From: Yamagishiella unicocca
Taxonomy: Eukaryota; Chlorophyta; Chlorophyceae; Chlamydomonadales; Volvocaceae
Direction of reading: 5' to 3'
Assembly (NCBI GenBank): GCA_003116995.1
Contig: BDSL01000032.1
Span: 434,001 to 498,000, forward strand
DNA: 64,000 nucleotides
The first letter of the stretch is position 1, and each line of letters opens with the position of its first letter. A program made the translations under genes and the position numbers. Below the pieces are notes generated by a model. That model made no database searches. It was not told the origin of the DNA and saw nothing but the letters and a program-made list of their open reading frames with translations. Of this stretch, positions 48,171 through 57,569 are shown in pieces.

Positions 48171-50295
48171 CTACCCGTCCCAGTCCCAGTCCCAGTCGAC
48201 GCCGGCCGGCTCTGGCGCCTCCACGGCGCAGGGTTGCGCCGCCATGGCAGTAGCGGCGGCGGCGGTGGCAGTAGCGGCGGCGGTGGTGGTGATGGTGGTG
48301 GCGGCGGCGGCTTTGCTCTCCAGCTGTCGCCGCGCGGCAGCGACCTAAACAAGCAACGACCGGGCGACGAGGCGAGGTGAGGTGCTTCAAACCACCGATG
48401 GGCAACTGAAGTGAGGTTAGCCGCACTTCCAGGATGGCAACCGATCTCGCCCTTCGAGTGCCCGGTTTGCCCCCTCCGCGGCCGCTCACCAGCGGTCCAA
48501 CGAACAGACTGGCCTGTCCCGCCAGCGCCGCCAGGCAGCCCGCCACCAGGGCCGTCAGCTGCGGGTCGGGGGGCTCGGGGCCTACCCCGGGGCCGCCTGC
48601 AAGCACCGATCAGAACATCGTCGGCATCGTCGATGAAAAAGGACAGCCCTACCGCGAGCAGGAGTTGCGTCCTGCTGGGGGGCAGCGTATACCAACATCA
48701 GCCTGCAGTTCAGCGCCCAAAGCGAACGTACGCCCCTTATCCTCCGCCGAACGTCGACATTCGACCTCTGGTTTTCACTTTCTCAACCAAGTTCTCCAGC
48801 GTGCATCTCGAGACGTATGTCACAATGATGTTATTTTGCTCGGACACGGGTTTTCCTCGCAACCCCCCACGGTACGGCCCTATATCGGTGGTAGCAGAGT
48901 TGAGGGCCCCGGGCGGCCAACAATACACCTGCATCCGGCTATGCCCCACGAGCAATCCCCCCTAGCTCGCATGCTGGGTTCATCGCCCTACTCGTTTATT
49001 ATAACGCAGCCCAGCTCGAAAGCTCCTAGCTCGTGCGCACCTTCATCTAGCGGCCCCTGCGCTGGGTCGAGACCAGCCTCAGCTACCGCCCCCAGCCCCG
49101 CCGCCGCCGCCGCCGCCACCGCCGCGCTGTTCTGTTGTTGTTGTTGCTGCTGCTGCGGCGGCGGCGGCGGCGGCGGCGCCCTGCCGATGTGCTTCACCGC
49201 CTCCGTGGTCTGCTTGACCAGCGCCTGCTTCATACTCTTGATCAGCTGCGGGCGCGAGCGGTATTAATGAGGTCACGCTGGGAAACTTAACACGGCACGA
49301 GCTCGACACTAGGCTATGTAGTTGGTGCGTGGGCACGTGGGCACATACACCGGGGTGCCATTTGTGGGCGCTACCGGCCGCCGAGGCACTTGAAGGGCTC
49401 GCTCGGTGCGGTGTCGGTGCGCTGGCAGTCAGGTGGGCTGGAGTCAGATGGTGTGTCGTGTATTAGAATCAGCCAGCAGCAGGTGGCAGCTGTCATGCTA
49501 TAGAATTAACGTTGCAGTACTTATATACTGATTTACAGCAGGTGCCCGTATGCTGTCACAGCCACATGTGGTCACACGCGGTCGCTGCTGACGCCTCAGT
49601 TGCGGGTGTCCTGCGGCGTCCTTTCAGCCATGAAGGAAATGCTTCGGCAGCAAATGGGTCGGCAGCAAATGGGTCGGCAGCAAATGGGTCGGCAGCAAAT
49701 GGGTCGGCAGAAAACCACCTTCAGGGCAAAGAGCTGGACGCGCGAGTGAGCGGCGTGCAGTCAACAGATGTTGATGGTGCAGAGCTGTGGGGCCGTAGCC
49801 GAGCCGGATTGGGCCGTACCATACTATGCCGAACCGCACCTCCAGTCGTGTGTGGATCTGTGCTGAAGCCGATGCAACAGCGTGCGCCTGCGTCTGCGCC
49901 GCCCGACCCTCGCCTTCGTCGTCGCCATCCGCGTCACTGCCGCTGCCACCATCGCGGCTGGGTTGGCCGCGGGCGATGTCGCCATGCGGCCGCGTTGGCT
50001 GCAGCTGCAAGACCCCGTGTTTGTGCTGCCGCAGCTGCCGCAGCTGGGGTGGCGATTGCGGCAGCGACTGGACTTGGGCCTGCGGCATTCCATGTAGAGC
50101 AAGCGATGAGCACGTAACACGGGAGGTAAAAGCAAGGAAGAAACACGAGCGGCGCCAGCCAAACCCTACCGCTGTGCTTGGTGCCCATCCTGAGAGGCAG
50201 AAGGCTACGTAGCGGGAATCCCACGGGTTTTTCTTGTGGCGCTTTCGCTCCACATCGTCCAACGCGGCTTCGAGAGTTGTAAGCTCGGCGTCCAT
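48171..50295 (-). CDS. small charged protein of unknown function with Trp-acidic tail
   Basis: Five exons close in frame to 270 aa: 50209-50295, 49840-50079, 49041-49245, 48490-48596 and 48171-48344. I do not recognise the family. The first 29 residues look like an amphipathic, charged helix (LTTLEAALDDVERKRHKKN) and exon 3 begins with a second (LIKSMKQALVKQTTEAVKHI), so a helical or coiled-coil core split by low-complexity inserts is likely. Exon 2 is Gln/Asp-rich, exon 3 has poly-Pro and poly-Gln, and exon 4 has a hydrophobic LTALVAGCLAALAGQASLF segment. The extreme C-terminus is GVDWDWDWDG. Exon 2 is the least certain exon: skipping it also keeps the frame. The gene is head-to-head with the armadillo-like gene, 210 bp apart. 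Confidence 0.6.
49638..49712. repeat. 15-bp tandem repeat in the second intron of the Trp-acidic-tail gene
   Basis: Four to five copies of a GTCGGCAGCAAATGG unit in the intron between exons 2 and 3. Confidence 0.85.
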
Positions 50296-50505
50296 AGAGC
50301 AAATAACTGTCGTGGACGTCCATCAAATGCCGACTTGGTTCGTAAAGCCGAACCGAGGAACATGGACGGAACACGGGAGTTTGCAACCAACAATGATTTG
50401 CCGTTCCCGCGCATGCCGGACGCTCCGAAACTGGGTCAGTCGCTGCCTAACAGTAAAGTTTTATCACCAAGAGAAGTTATGCGCAATCCTGCTTAATTTG
50501 CAGTC
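50296..50505. promoter_or_regulatory. 210-bp divergent promoter region
   Basis: Only 210 bp separate the start codons of the minus-strand Trp-acidic-tail gene and the plus-strand armadillo-like gene, so both promoters and leaders must overlap or share this interval. A TTTGCAG just before the plus-strand ATG could be a 5' UTR intron acceptor. Confidence 0.5.
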
Positions 50506-52794
50506 ATGGATACCGCAGCTATAACCCAGGCTGCCGTGGAGCGCCATATCCGCGAGGAAGTAGGAAATTTACAGGATGACGCCCTGAAGGCACAGGCAAT
50601 GGCAGGCCTGTGTGTGCTGCTGACTCAGCTACAAGAGCCATCAATTCCAGACGAGCTGGCCGGCGCGATACCTACATTCTTTGCGTTGCTCGAGGAAGCA
50701 GACGATGTGGCGGATCGAGGAATGCAGGTACATCCTCTTGGACAAACGATTTTACTTCATGTCAATGGCTGTTGTTTTGGGCGTAAAGCGCCCCTGCTGA
50801 GGAGGCTGCTCGGTCGCTTGGTCGTTGCGTCGCCGGCGGTGTCCTAACATATCGAAGGGTACGCTTGCCGACCCAAATCCACTTACCACCTGATCAACAA
50901 TCCAGGCGAACGCGTGTGCGGTGCTGTCGGGGTTGATGACAGTGGCTGACGAGCTCCAGGCACGGATAGTTGGCGACGGCGTCGTTCGCCGACTGCAGCG
51001 ACTCCTCACCGCCACGGTGGATACCGAGGAGCGGACGCTGCAGCTGAATGCGCTGGCTTGTTTGAGCGAGGCGCTGCGGGACCAGGAGGCGGAGGCGGAG
51101 GCGTTGGTTGCGGCGGGAGGTGGGACGGGCAAGGGCTGCGCTTCTTGGCGCTGGAAACGGTCGAGGGCTTGTTAAGGTGCTGCCACACGGCGCCAAGGCA
51201 GCGGTAATGTGACCAACACTGTGGGGAACGGGAAACCTCGAACTGCTGCATAAAAAACGCTAGCTGCGATCTGGGGCCTCTTGATACCCGCACAGTGGTT
51301 CGTGGAAGCCCTGCAAAGCAAATGCAGCCGTGCGTCAGCGCGCGCCGCGCTCAAGCCGCACTGCCTGACCGTTCCCGGAACCCTTCCGGCCTGTTGTGCA
51401 GGCCTGACGCCCGTCCTGCGGCTATGCGACCCGGCGCTGCCAGAGCGGCTGCAGGAGGCTGCGGCCGATGTGGTGTGCGCGGTGGCGTGCGCTGACAGCA
51501 CCCGCATCACGCTGTCGGAGCAGGTCGGTGCACGCGCTCAGGCATCCGGGCTCGTGATGACATTCGTGGGCGTTAGGGGCCAGAAGGAGAGAGGGCATTG
51601 GCGGGGAGGCGTTGCGCCGGGTGCAGGCGTGGCTCATGCGAAGGCAGAGGCAGAGGCGTTTGCGTGCAAGGAGGATGAGTCGTAAACCAAGGGCAAGGGG
51701 GCGTCACTCGCTTTGGGGCGTGGATGTCAGAGCCATGCCGATGATGCTGCAAAGGCGGCCCGGCCATATGTCGCGGATGCGGTCGGGCAGCTTAGGAAGG
51801 TGAGCCCCTTCCCGCCGTGATTGTTACGGCTGGGCCACTTGGCTTCACCTCTTATGCCGCACAACCAACTCTTGAGTTAGCCAACTATCCCGCGCCATTG
51901 TGATGGCGCTGTTGTACACTGTTGTGGAGCAGGGCACGGTGGAGAGGCTGGCCGCTTTGCTAGCGACACCCAACCATGACGTACGGTAAGAGCGCGAGCT
52001 GCTGCGGTCGTCCGTAGGATTTCCTACGTGAGCCTTACCTTGGTGTCTCATGACGCCAGCCCACGACTGCGCGCACTTTCGCCTAGTTTAAGGCCAGAAT
52101 CCAGCGTGCATGCGCCTTTCGTAATGCACGATGCTTGAGGTTCTCAGGCCGTACCGCACCCTACGATGTTACCGCTGCCCTCGCAACGCTACCTGCATGC
52201 GCTGCACTTGCGCCGCAGGCTAGCACTGCAATTCTGGTGGGTGCACACCGATGTTAGGCCTTTACCGCGCTTTGCTTCTTGGCTTGCAGGGTGCGGGCTT
52301 TGATGGCTCTAGGGATGCTGCTGTCAAAGAGCAAGGATAACCAGCTGCTGTTGGCGAAGGACGCGGCGGCCGTGAAAAACCTGCTGGTGCGTGCAGCCTG
52401 ACACAACCACAACGGGTTGTCATGCTGTTGCACTTTAGTCAGCCTTACTTGGGTAGGGATTAGGGATATGGCTGGGCACATGTCTGTGGAAGGAGGACGA
52501 CGGGGCTGGGTTGCCTGAAAGGGGCTCACGCATTTTAGGATGGCGGGCCACCGCCCTGCTACCGTAGTTGAACAACAGTGTTGCCGATATGCAGGCGATC
52601 ATGCGGCAACAAGAAGATCAGGATTGCCGTATCGTGGCACGGGACCTTTTCGCCGGGCTGGTGAGTGCTGCAGGGCTCTCTGTACGGCGGGTTGGTTTTT
52701 GTGTATCCATGCACTTATCTTCTAATGTTGACGTGTGCAGGCGGGCAACGCAGAGTGCAAGGGCTACGTTGCCCAAGTTATGCGGGCTGCGTGA
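50506..52794 (+). CDS. armadillo/HEAT-like helical repeat protein
   Basis: Eight exons close in frame to 307 aa: 50506-50727, 50906-51119, 51402-51523, 51731-51799, 51933-51985, 52290-52386, 52568-52660 and 52741-52794. The protein is almost entirely paired amphipathic helices of armadillo type. Examples are ANACAVLSGLMTVADELQAR, ERTLQLNALACLSEALRDQE, LTPVLRLCDPALPERLQEAA, GTVERLAALLATPNHDVR and VRALMALGMLLSKSKDNQLL. No catalytic motif, signal peptide or membrane segment is visible, so a protein-binding scaffold is the natural reading. The specific family was not identified. The acceptor of exon 5 could be 3 nt earlier (51930), adding one Gln. Confidence 0.75.
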
Positions 52795-53106
52795 CCCGCA
52801 AGACTACCCCAAATTGTACTACACTTTCTTCGCGGCTGCTCGGCCCGCTCCTCTGACGCATGGTGGTGCTACGCTGCAACTTCCTGCTTAGATATAGAGG
52901 GTTTAATATTTTGCGCCCGCGAGCGGACCTCACCCAAAATTCATCGGCCGCTTGCTGCAACATTTCGAGCGGCTCCTCGCACGTCGCTGCTTTCCTCAAA
53001 TAACTCGCCGCAAATTTCGTTTTACAGCTACAATTATACAATTTACTACACCACTTGCGTCCAGACTGCGCAGATAGGGATTGCGCGGGAAGGACAGCGT
53101 GTACCC
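52795..53106. other. short intergenic region between armadillo-like and transporter genes
   Basis: About 310 bp between a plus-strand stop and the next plus-strand start; it must hold the 3' UTR of the first gene and the promoter of the second. A minus-strand open frame (52778-53041, 87 aa) with a KAATCEEPLEMLQQAADEFW-like helix crosses it; I treat it as unproven. Confidence 0.4.
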
Positions 53107-54096
53107 ATGGCCGCTGCTGGGAGCAGGGTTGGTTCTGCGTTACTCCTGATCTTTAGTGTAGCTGGCATTTACGCCTCTTACCTAACTCAAGGCGTTGTCA
53201 ACGAGCACCTTGCGATCAAGCGCTATGGCGATCAACAAGAACGGTTCAGGAATCTCGAGTCGCTAAACGGCGCACAGGCGCTCACATGCTTCATATGGGC
53301 GGGGGTGATCCTTCAGATCATGCTGCTCACAGGGCGTGTGTCCAATAGCGACTTGGCGTCGTGGCATGACTACTGGCGCGCGGGCATCACCAACAGCGTC
53401 GGCCCTGCCTGCGGCATGCACGCCCTAAAGAACATCACATACTCAGCGCAAGTACTCGCCAAGTCGTGTAAGATGGTGCCGGTCATGCTGATGGGTGTCG
53501 TGCTGCACGGCAAGCGCTACAGTGCCGTCGAGTACGTGTGCATGTCGCTTATCGGCTTGGGGGTGGCCGCCTTCGCTCAGAAGGGCAGCAGCAAGGTGAA
53601 TTTGAGGCTGGCGGCGCCCAATCCGCTGCTCGGCTACTCGCTGTGCTTCGTGAACCTGTTCTTCGACGGCTACACGAACGCAGCACAGGACCATATCAAC
53701 GAGCGACACCGGAAGAACAGTCCCATTCACATGATGTGCTGGATGAACTTCTGGACTGCACTGTACTATGGTCTTTATATGGCGATATCTGGATCGGGCA
53801 TGGAATTGGTAGCCTTCTGCACGCGCCACCCTGACGTGCTAGTGGACATAGTTCTGTTCTGCTTGTGTGGCGCCGTCGGGCAGCTGTTCATATTCTTTAC
53901 GATCAAGTCATTCGGGGCATTAGTCACCACGTTGGTTTGCACTACGCGGAAGTTTTTCAACATCCTGTTGTCGGTGGTATGGAACGGCAACCCGCTCCTA
54001 CCCAACCAGTGGCTGGGTGTGGGCATGGTGTTTACGGGGTTACTGGTGCAGGGGCTAATGAAATCCAAGAGGCACGTGAAGAAGAAGGCGGAGTAA
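53107..54096 (+). CDS. SLC35B1/HUT1-like nucleotide-sugar transporter (UDP-galactose/UDP-glucose type)
   Basis: A single uninterrupted exon encodes 329 aa. The protein is a multi-pass membrane protein of the drug/metabolite transporter superfamily, matching the SLC35B1/HUT1 branch that works in ER membranes. Motifs seen include GIYASYLTQGVVNEHL near the start, the FIWAGVILQI helix, NITYSAQVLAKSCKMVPVML (the family's highly conserved K-S/C-K-P-V block), FFDGYTNAAQDHIN, GQLFIFFTIKSFGALVTTLV, CTTRKFFNILLSVVWNGNPL and the final WLGVGMVFTGLLVQGL helix. Length is typical. The C-terminus KKKAE is a canonical KKXX dilysine ER-retrieval signal, agreeing with ER residence. It is the only intronless protein gene in this otherwise intron-dense window. 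The exact sugar is inferred from family. Confidence 0.95.
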   Translation: MAAAGSRVGSALLLIFSVAGIYASYLTQGVVNEHLAIKRYGDQQERFRNLESLNGAQALTCFIWAGVILQIMLLTGRVSNSDLASWHDYWRAGITNSVGPACGMHALKNITYSAQVLAKSCKMVPVMLMGVVLHGKRYSAVEYVCMSLIGLGVAAFAQKGSSKVNLRLAAPNPLLGYSLCFVNLFFDGYTNAAQDHINERHRKNSPIHMMCWMNFWTALYYGLYMAISGSGMELVAFCTRHPDVLVDIVLFCLCGAVGQLFIFFTIKSFGALVTTLVCTTRKFFNILLSVVWNGNPLLPNQWLGVGMVFTGLLVQGLMKSKRHVKKKAE

Positions 54097-54103
54097 ATAT
54101 CCA

Positions 54104-54108
54104 TGTAA
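54104..54108 (+). promoter_or_regulatory. TGTAA polyadenylation signal candidate, 8 nt after the transporter stop
   Basis: TGTAA begins 8 nt after the last base of the stop codon of the SLC35B1-like gene. If used, the 3' UTR would be unusually short. Confidence 0.45.
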
Positions 54109-54140
54109 GACTGGCGGGACGCGATCACGACCTACATCGC

Positions 54141-54145
54141 TTACA
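54141..54145 (-). promoter_or_regulatory. TGTAA polyadenylation signal candidate for CSA (minus strand)
   Basis: TTACA on the plus strand, about 160 nt downstream of the CSA stop codon and only 33 nt from the opposing signal of the transporter gene. Confidence 0.5.
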
Positions 54146-54305
54146 TTAACCGTCACTGGAGTTCCGCACCGACCCTTGGGTCATTCACACCAGACGTCCA
54201 AGGCAGCATCGCTCCCGCCCGCCTACAAAGGAAGACCGGTGCCATAAGTGATGGGGTCTAGTAGCATTGACACTGTACGAAGGTGCCTGCTATCATATTA
54301 AAAAT

Positions 54306-57299
54306 TCAATCCTCTCGACGCCCTTCGTCCTCATTTTCATCACTGCCAGCCCCACACGACCAAACACGAATCGTATGATCGTTGGCGCCGCTGTACAGCT
54401 CATGCAGCGCGGGGTTAAAAGCGCAACAATTGATAGACTCCCTGTGAACGCCCTGCATACTAACCAGCATACGACCGGTCTCTACCTCGTACACGTTAAT
54501 GGAAGTACCCGTAGGATAGAAAACCACGCGCGCGTCGTCAGTCACGGCCAGCTGCCGGGCCCTTAGTGCCCGATTATGCGTTCCCTCGTACCCCACCAGC
54601 TTGTTGTACCGGTACTCCGCATCCCACAGCCGCATTCGTCCGTCCGTGCCCGCGGTAAGGAGGCTCACAGCATCCGGGCACGGCAGGATGCACGTGACTG
54701 CCCCGCTGTGGGCGCTCAGCGCGCTCTCCTTCATGCACGCCGCCGCCGCCGGCCCCGATCCCAGCATCGCGGGCGCAGACGAGGAGGTGTGCATTGAGCC
54801 TGCGGCGGCGTGGGTCGGGGATGTGCCGCGAAGCAGGGGTTCTTCGTGATGTGCGAGGCGGGGGAAGTAGATGGGGAGGTGCGGCCAGTGCGGACAAATA
54901 AAAGCAAGGCCCTGGCGGCAGCGAATGGCTGCAAGTGGGCGCAAATATGTGATGGAAGCGTAGCAGAAGCTAGGGAAGAATGTAGGCCAGGGTACTCGGC
55001 GGCCTGAAGGCACCCTTTTGCAGCCGTCGCTATACAACGGACGTCATCCCGCTTGACCACACCCATGATTCCTACGTGCGCCACTAATGTTCTCTCCCCA
55101 TCCGCGTGTCCTATCGCCACGCGTCACGTCCTCCCCACCGCCGCACCTGCGCCGCCACCGCGCCGCTGCCTCTTGGCCGGCGACATAACCAACGGCGGCT
55201 CCTCATCCGCGCCCGATGGGCGAAGGGGTCGCCGCGTGGCGTACTGATCCAGCACAGCACGGCAACCCGCCCGCCGTATGTCCCACAAGCGGACCTGGCC
55301 GCCGTTGTCGCCGGACATTACCTCGTACTCATTGAAGGTTGACCATGCCACGCACCACACCGGGTGCCTGCGGATTTACGACCGAATGAGAGCCTATTTT
55401 AGCTCTTGGGTAGCTTTCTAGACTCGAGAATAGCTTTCTAGATTCGACGCCAAGGGTCTGCAGGACCGGTGTAAGGCCCACCCATCGAGTCTGGCATTGT
55501 CGCACATGCCTTTGCATGGCTCAGCGTGCGACAGAAGCTGTCTTCCGTGCAACAGATTGTTCCCCTATATACACACAGCCTGTAACGTTATGCAACCTGC
55601 CACAATTCCGCTCATTACCGTTGACTCGATTCATTTTGCAATTTCCAGCGCTCAGCGGCCCCAATCGCAACCCATTGCACGTCATGTCATGACGCCCTCG
55701 AGTCCCGCACCTGTGCCCCGAGAACACGTGCGAGATGGCCCCCGACGTCGGGTCGCACAGCCGAACATGGGTGTCCTCGCAGCCGCTTGCGACCAGGCTG
55801 TGCGCAGCCGCGACCACTGACATGGCAACGCTCGTCACCTTCTTCGGCGCCTGGAAGCTGGACACCACCTCGACACTGGGAGAGGGACCGGGAGGCACGG
55901 TCGTGGGCGCAGAGCCGACTAGGCGTTAGTTATTCGTACGCGTGCGCGTGTGCATGGATGCTCAGCAGCTTAGCCCCGTTGTGTGCCTGGTACGCGGCTG
56001 GAGGACTGGATCGGACGTGCACAGTCCTTTGACGCATGGATACGAAAGCGGTGCACCACTGCAGCAAACCCCACGCGGCAGCGCACCCAGGGCCCAAAAG
56101 ATGCGTCTTGCAGCAAAAGGTCAGCCCCCGCTCCAGGCAGGGCACTTACTTGTTCGTGTCCCACACCTTGACCGTACAGTCGTGAGAGCCAGTTACAAAG
56201 AGACCCGTGTCCACTGCAGACACCGCAGTCCAGCGCAGCGCGATGAGGTGATGCGAGTACGAGGCAGCGGGGGGCACGTGAGGGGATGCGAACAGCGCGA
56301 GGCGTCCGCATGGCAGGACACGCCGGGCAGGCCATGCAGTTGGTTGAGACGGAAGCTCGCGCGACAGGAAAGGACAAGTGCGCGTCTCTGCTGGCTACGA
56401 TGGCTGGATACGTGGTACGAAGGTTGGACAGCAAGATCCAGCGATAGTTGCGAGTTCAGCACAAACACATTTGATAACATCGCCAGCATCCCGCCCAGCC
56501 CGCATGAAACAGTCCACTAGGTCCCCAGAAGACCCACCAAAGGTGGTCTACCCACCAGGGTACCAGGCCACCGAGCTGATCATGAACTTATGCCCCTGGG
56601 CGTTGTTATGCCTTTTCGATGCGAATAGAGGTGCCATGGTCGTGACCGCCTGACCGAGGGAGATGACCAGAGCCATAGGCAAGGCAATGCGGAGTAGCGC
56701 GTAAGCGTCAGAGCACGGAACGAGGCGATGAAAGCACGTGAAGCTTTACAGTGGTGAGCAACGCAGTATTGTGGTGCTGCACAGCGCCTGCAGCTCTGCC
56801 TGGCTAGAAGCTGGGACCACCGACCCATGGGCCGCTGACGCGCTTGCACACATCCCATTCGTCCTCCAACCCACGGCAGCTCTGGCGCATGACCCACCTG
56901 TTCGGATCCAGTATGCGTGTCATACAGCGCTATTGTAGTGTCGGCGCCGCCCGCTAGCAGAAAGCGGTCCTCCGTTTTGTCGAGGTCCAAGCATATGACG
57001 CCGCCGCCGAAGGGACTCAGGAATTGTCGGCATCCGTCAGAACACATTTGCGCCATCCTAATGGAGTGAAATATGATGTTTCAGAAAGCATTCGGCCAGA
57101 TACGCAGGTAAGATCCTCTAGAGGCACGCCGAAACGCGTTGGCTTACTTCTGCGTATGCATCCAGGACCGCAAATTTGCTGGCGGTAGCCCATCTTCGCG
57201 CTGGCATAGCCCCAAGCAGTCATTCTTCCGCTTACGCCAGTTCAGGTATCGAGCCGGGTTCGTGGCAGGTCTGCGCCTTGATAGTAAGCGGTTCTCCAT
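54306..57299 (-). CDS. ERCC8: CSA/ERCC8-like WD40 protein, transcription-coupled repair
   Basis: Seven exons close in frame to 449 aa: 57148-57299, 56898-57057, 56556-56649, 56150-56213, 55711-55875, 55147-55367 and 54306-54799. CSA is the substrate receptor of a CUL4-DDB1 ubiquitin ligase acting at RNA polymerase II stalled on DNA damage. Its blades line up with the family. Blade 1 is GGGVICLDLDKTEDRFLLAG and ALYDTHTG; next come SSVAWYPVDTGLFVTGSHD and VKVWDTN; then VASGCEDTHVRLCDPTSG and AISHVFSGHRHPVWCVAWS. Later blocks are LWDIRRAGCRAVLDQY, LLTAGTDGRMRLWD and the final ESINCCAFNPALHELYSGAN. Low-complexity linkers sit in exons 6 and 7, and the tail is acidic. The 50-residue N-terminus before the first blade (exon 1) is Arg-rich and less conserved; an internal ATG at 57056 is an alternative start. 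Confidence 0.95.
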
Positions 57300-57569
57300 G
57301 GTAAATTATGCTTTAGTAATAGACAGGCGATGTTTTCTATGCCAGTAATGGCATCTTGGCATGCCAGTAAGTACAAGTTAGCGCATGTACGGCAGGGTTC
57401 CCGCGCCCCAGCTGCTGCGAATCGATTTGGCCATCGCCATGGCCTAATGCATCCCGAAACGTTCAGCAGCGTGGCCTGAGTAGTCCTGAGCACAATTTGC
57501 CATGTATTGTATGTAGAACTCACCCCATGCCAGAGCGCTTAAGCTCGTTTCGTGACAGTAGAAGTCAAG
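57300..57569. promoter_or_regulatory. 270-bp divergent promoter region between CSA and the WD40 protein gene
   Basis: The start codons of the minus-strand CSA gene and the plus-strand WD40 gene are 270 bp apart, so the interval must contain both promoters and leaders. No specific element is claimed. Confidence 0.5.

Noticed and set aside
52778..53041. 87-aa minus-strand ORF with helical character
   Set aside because: It overlaps the last exon of the armadillo-like gene on the other strand and has no partner exons or known domain.
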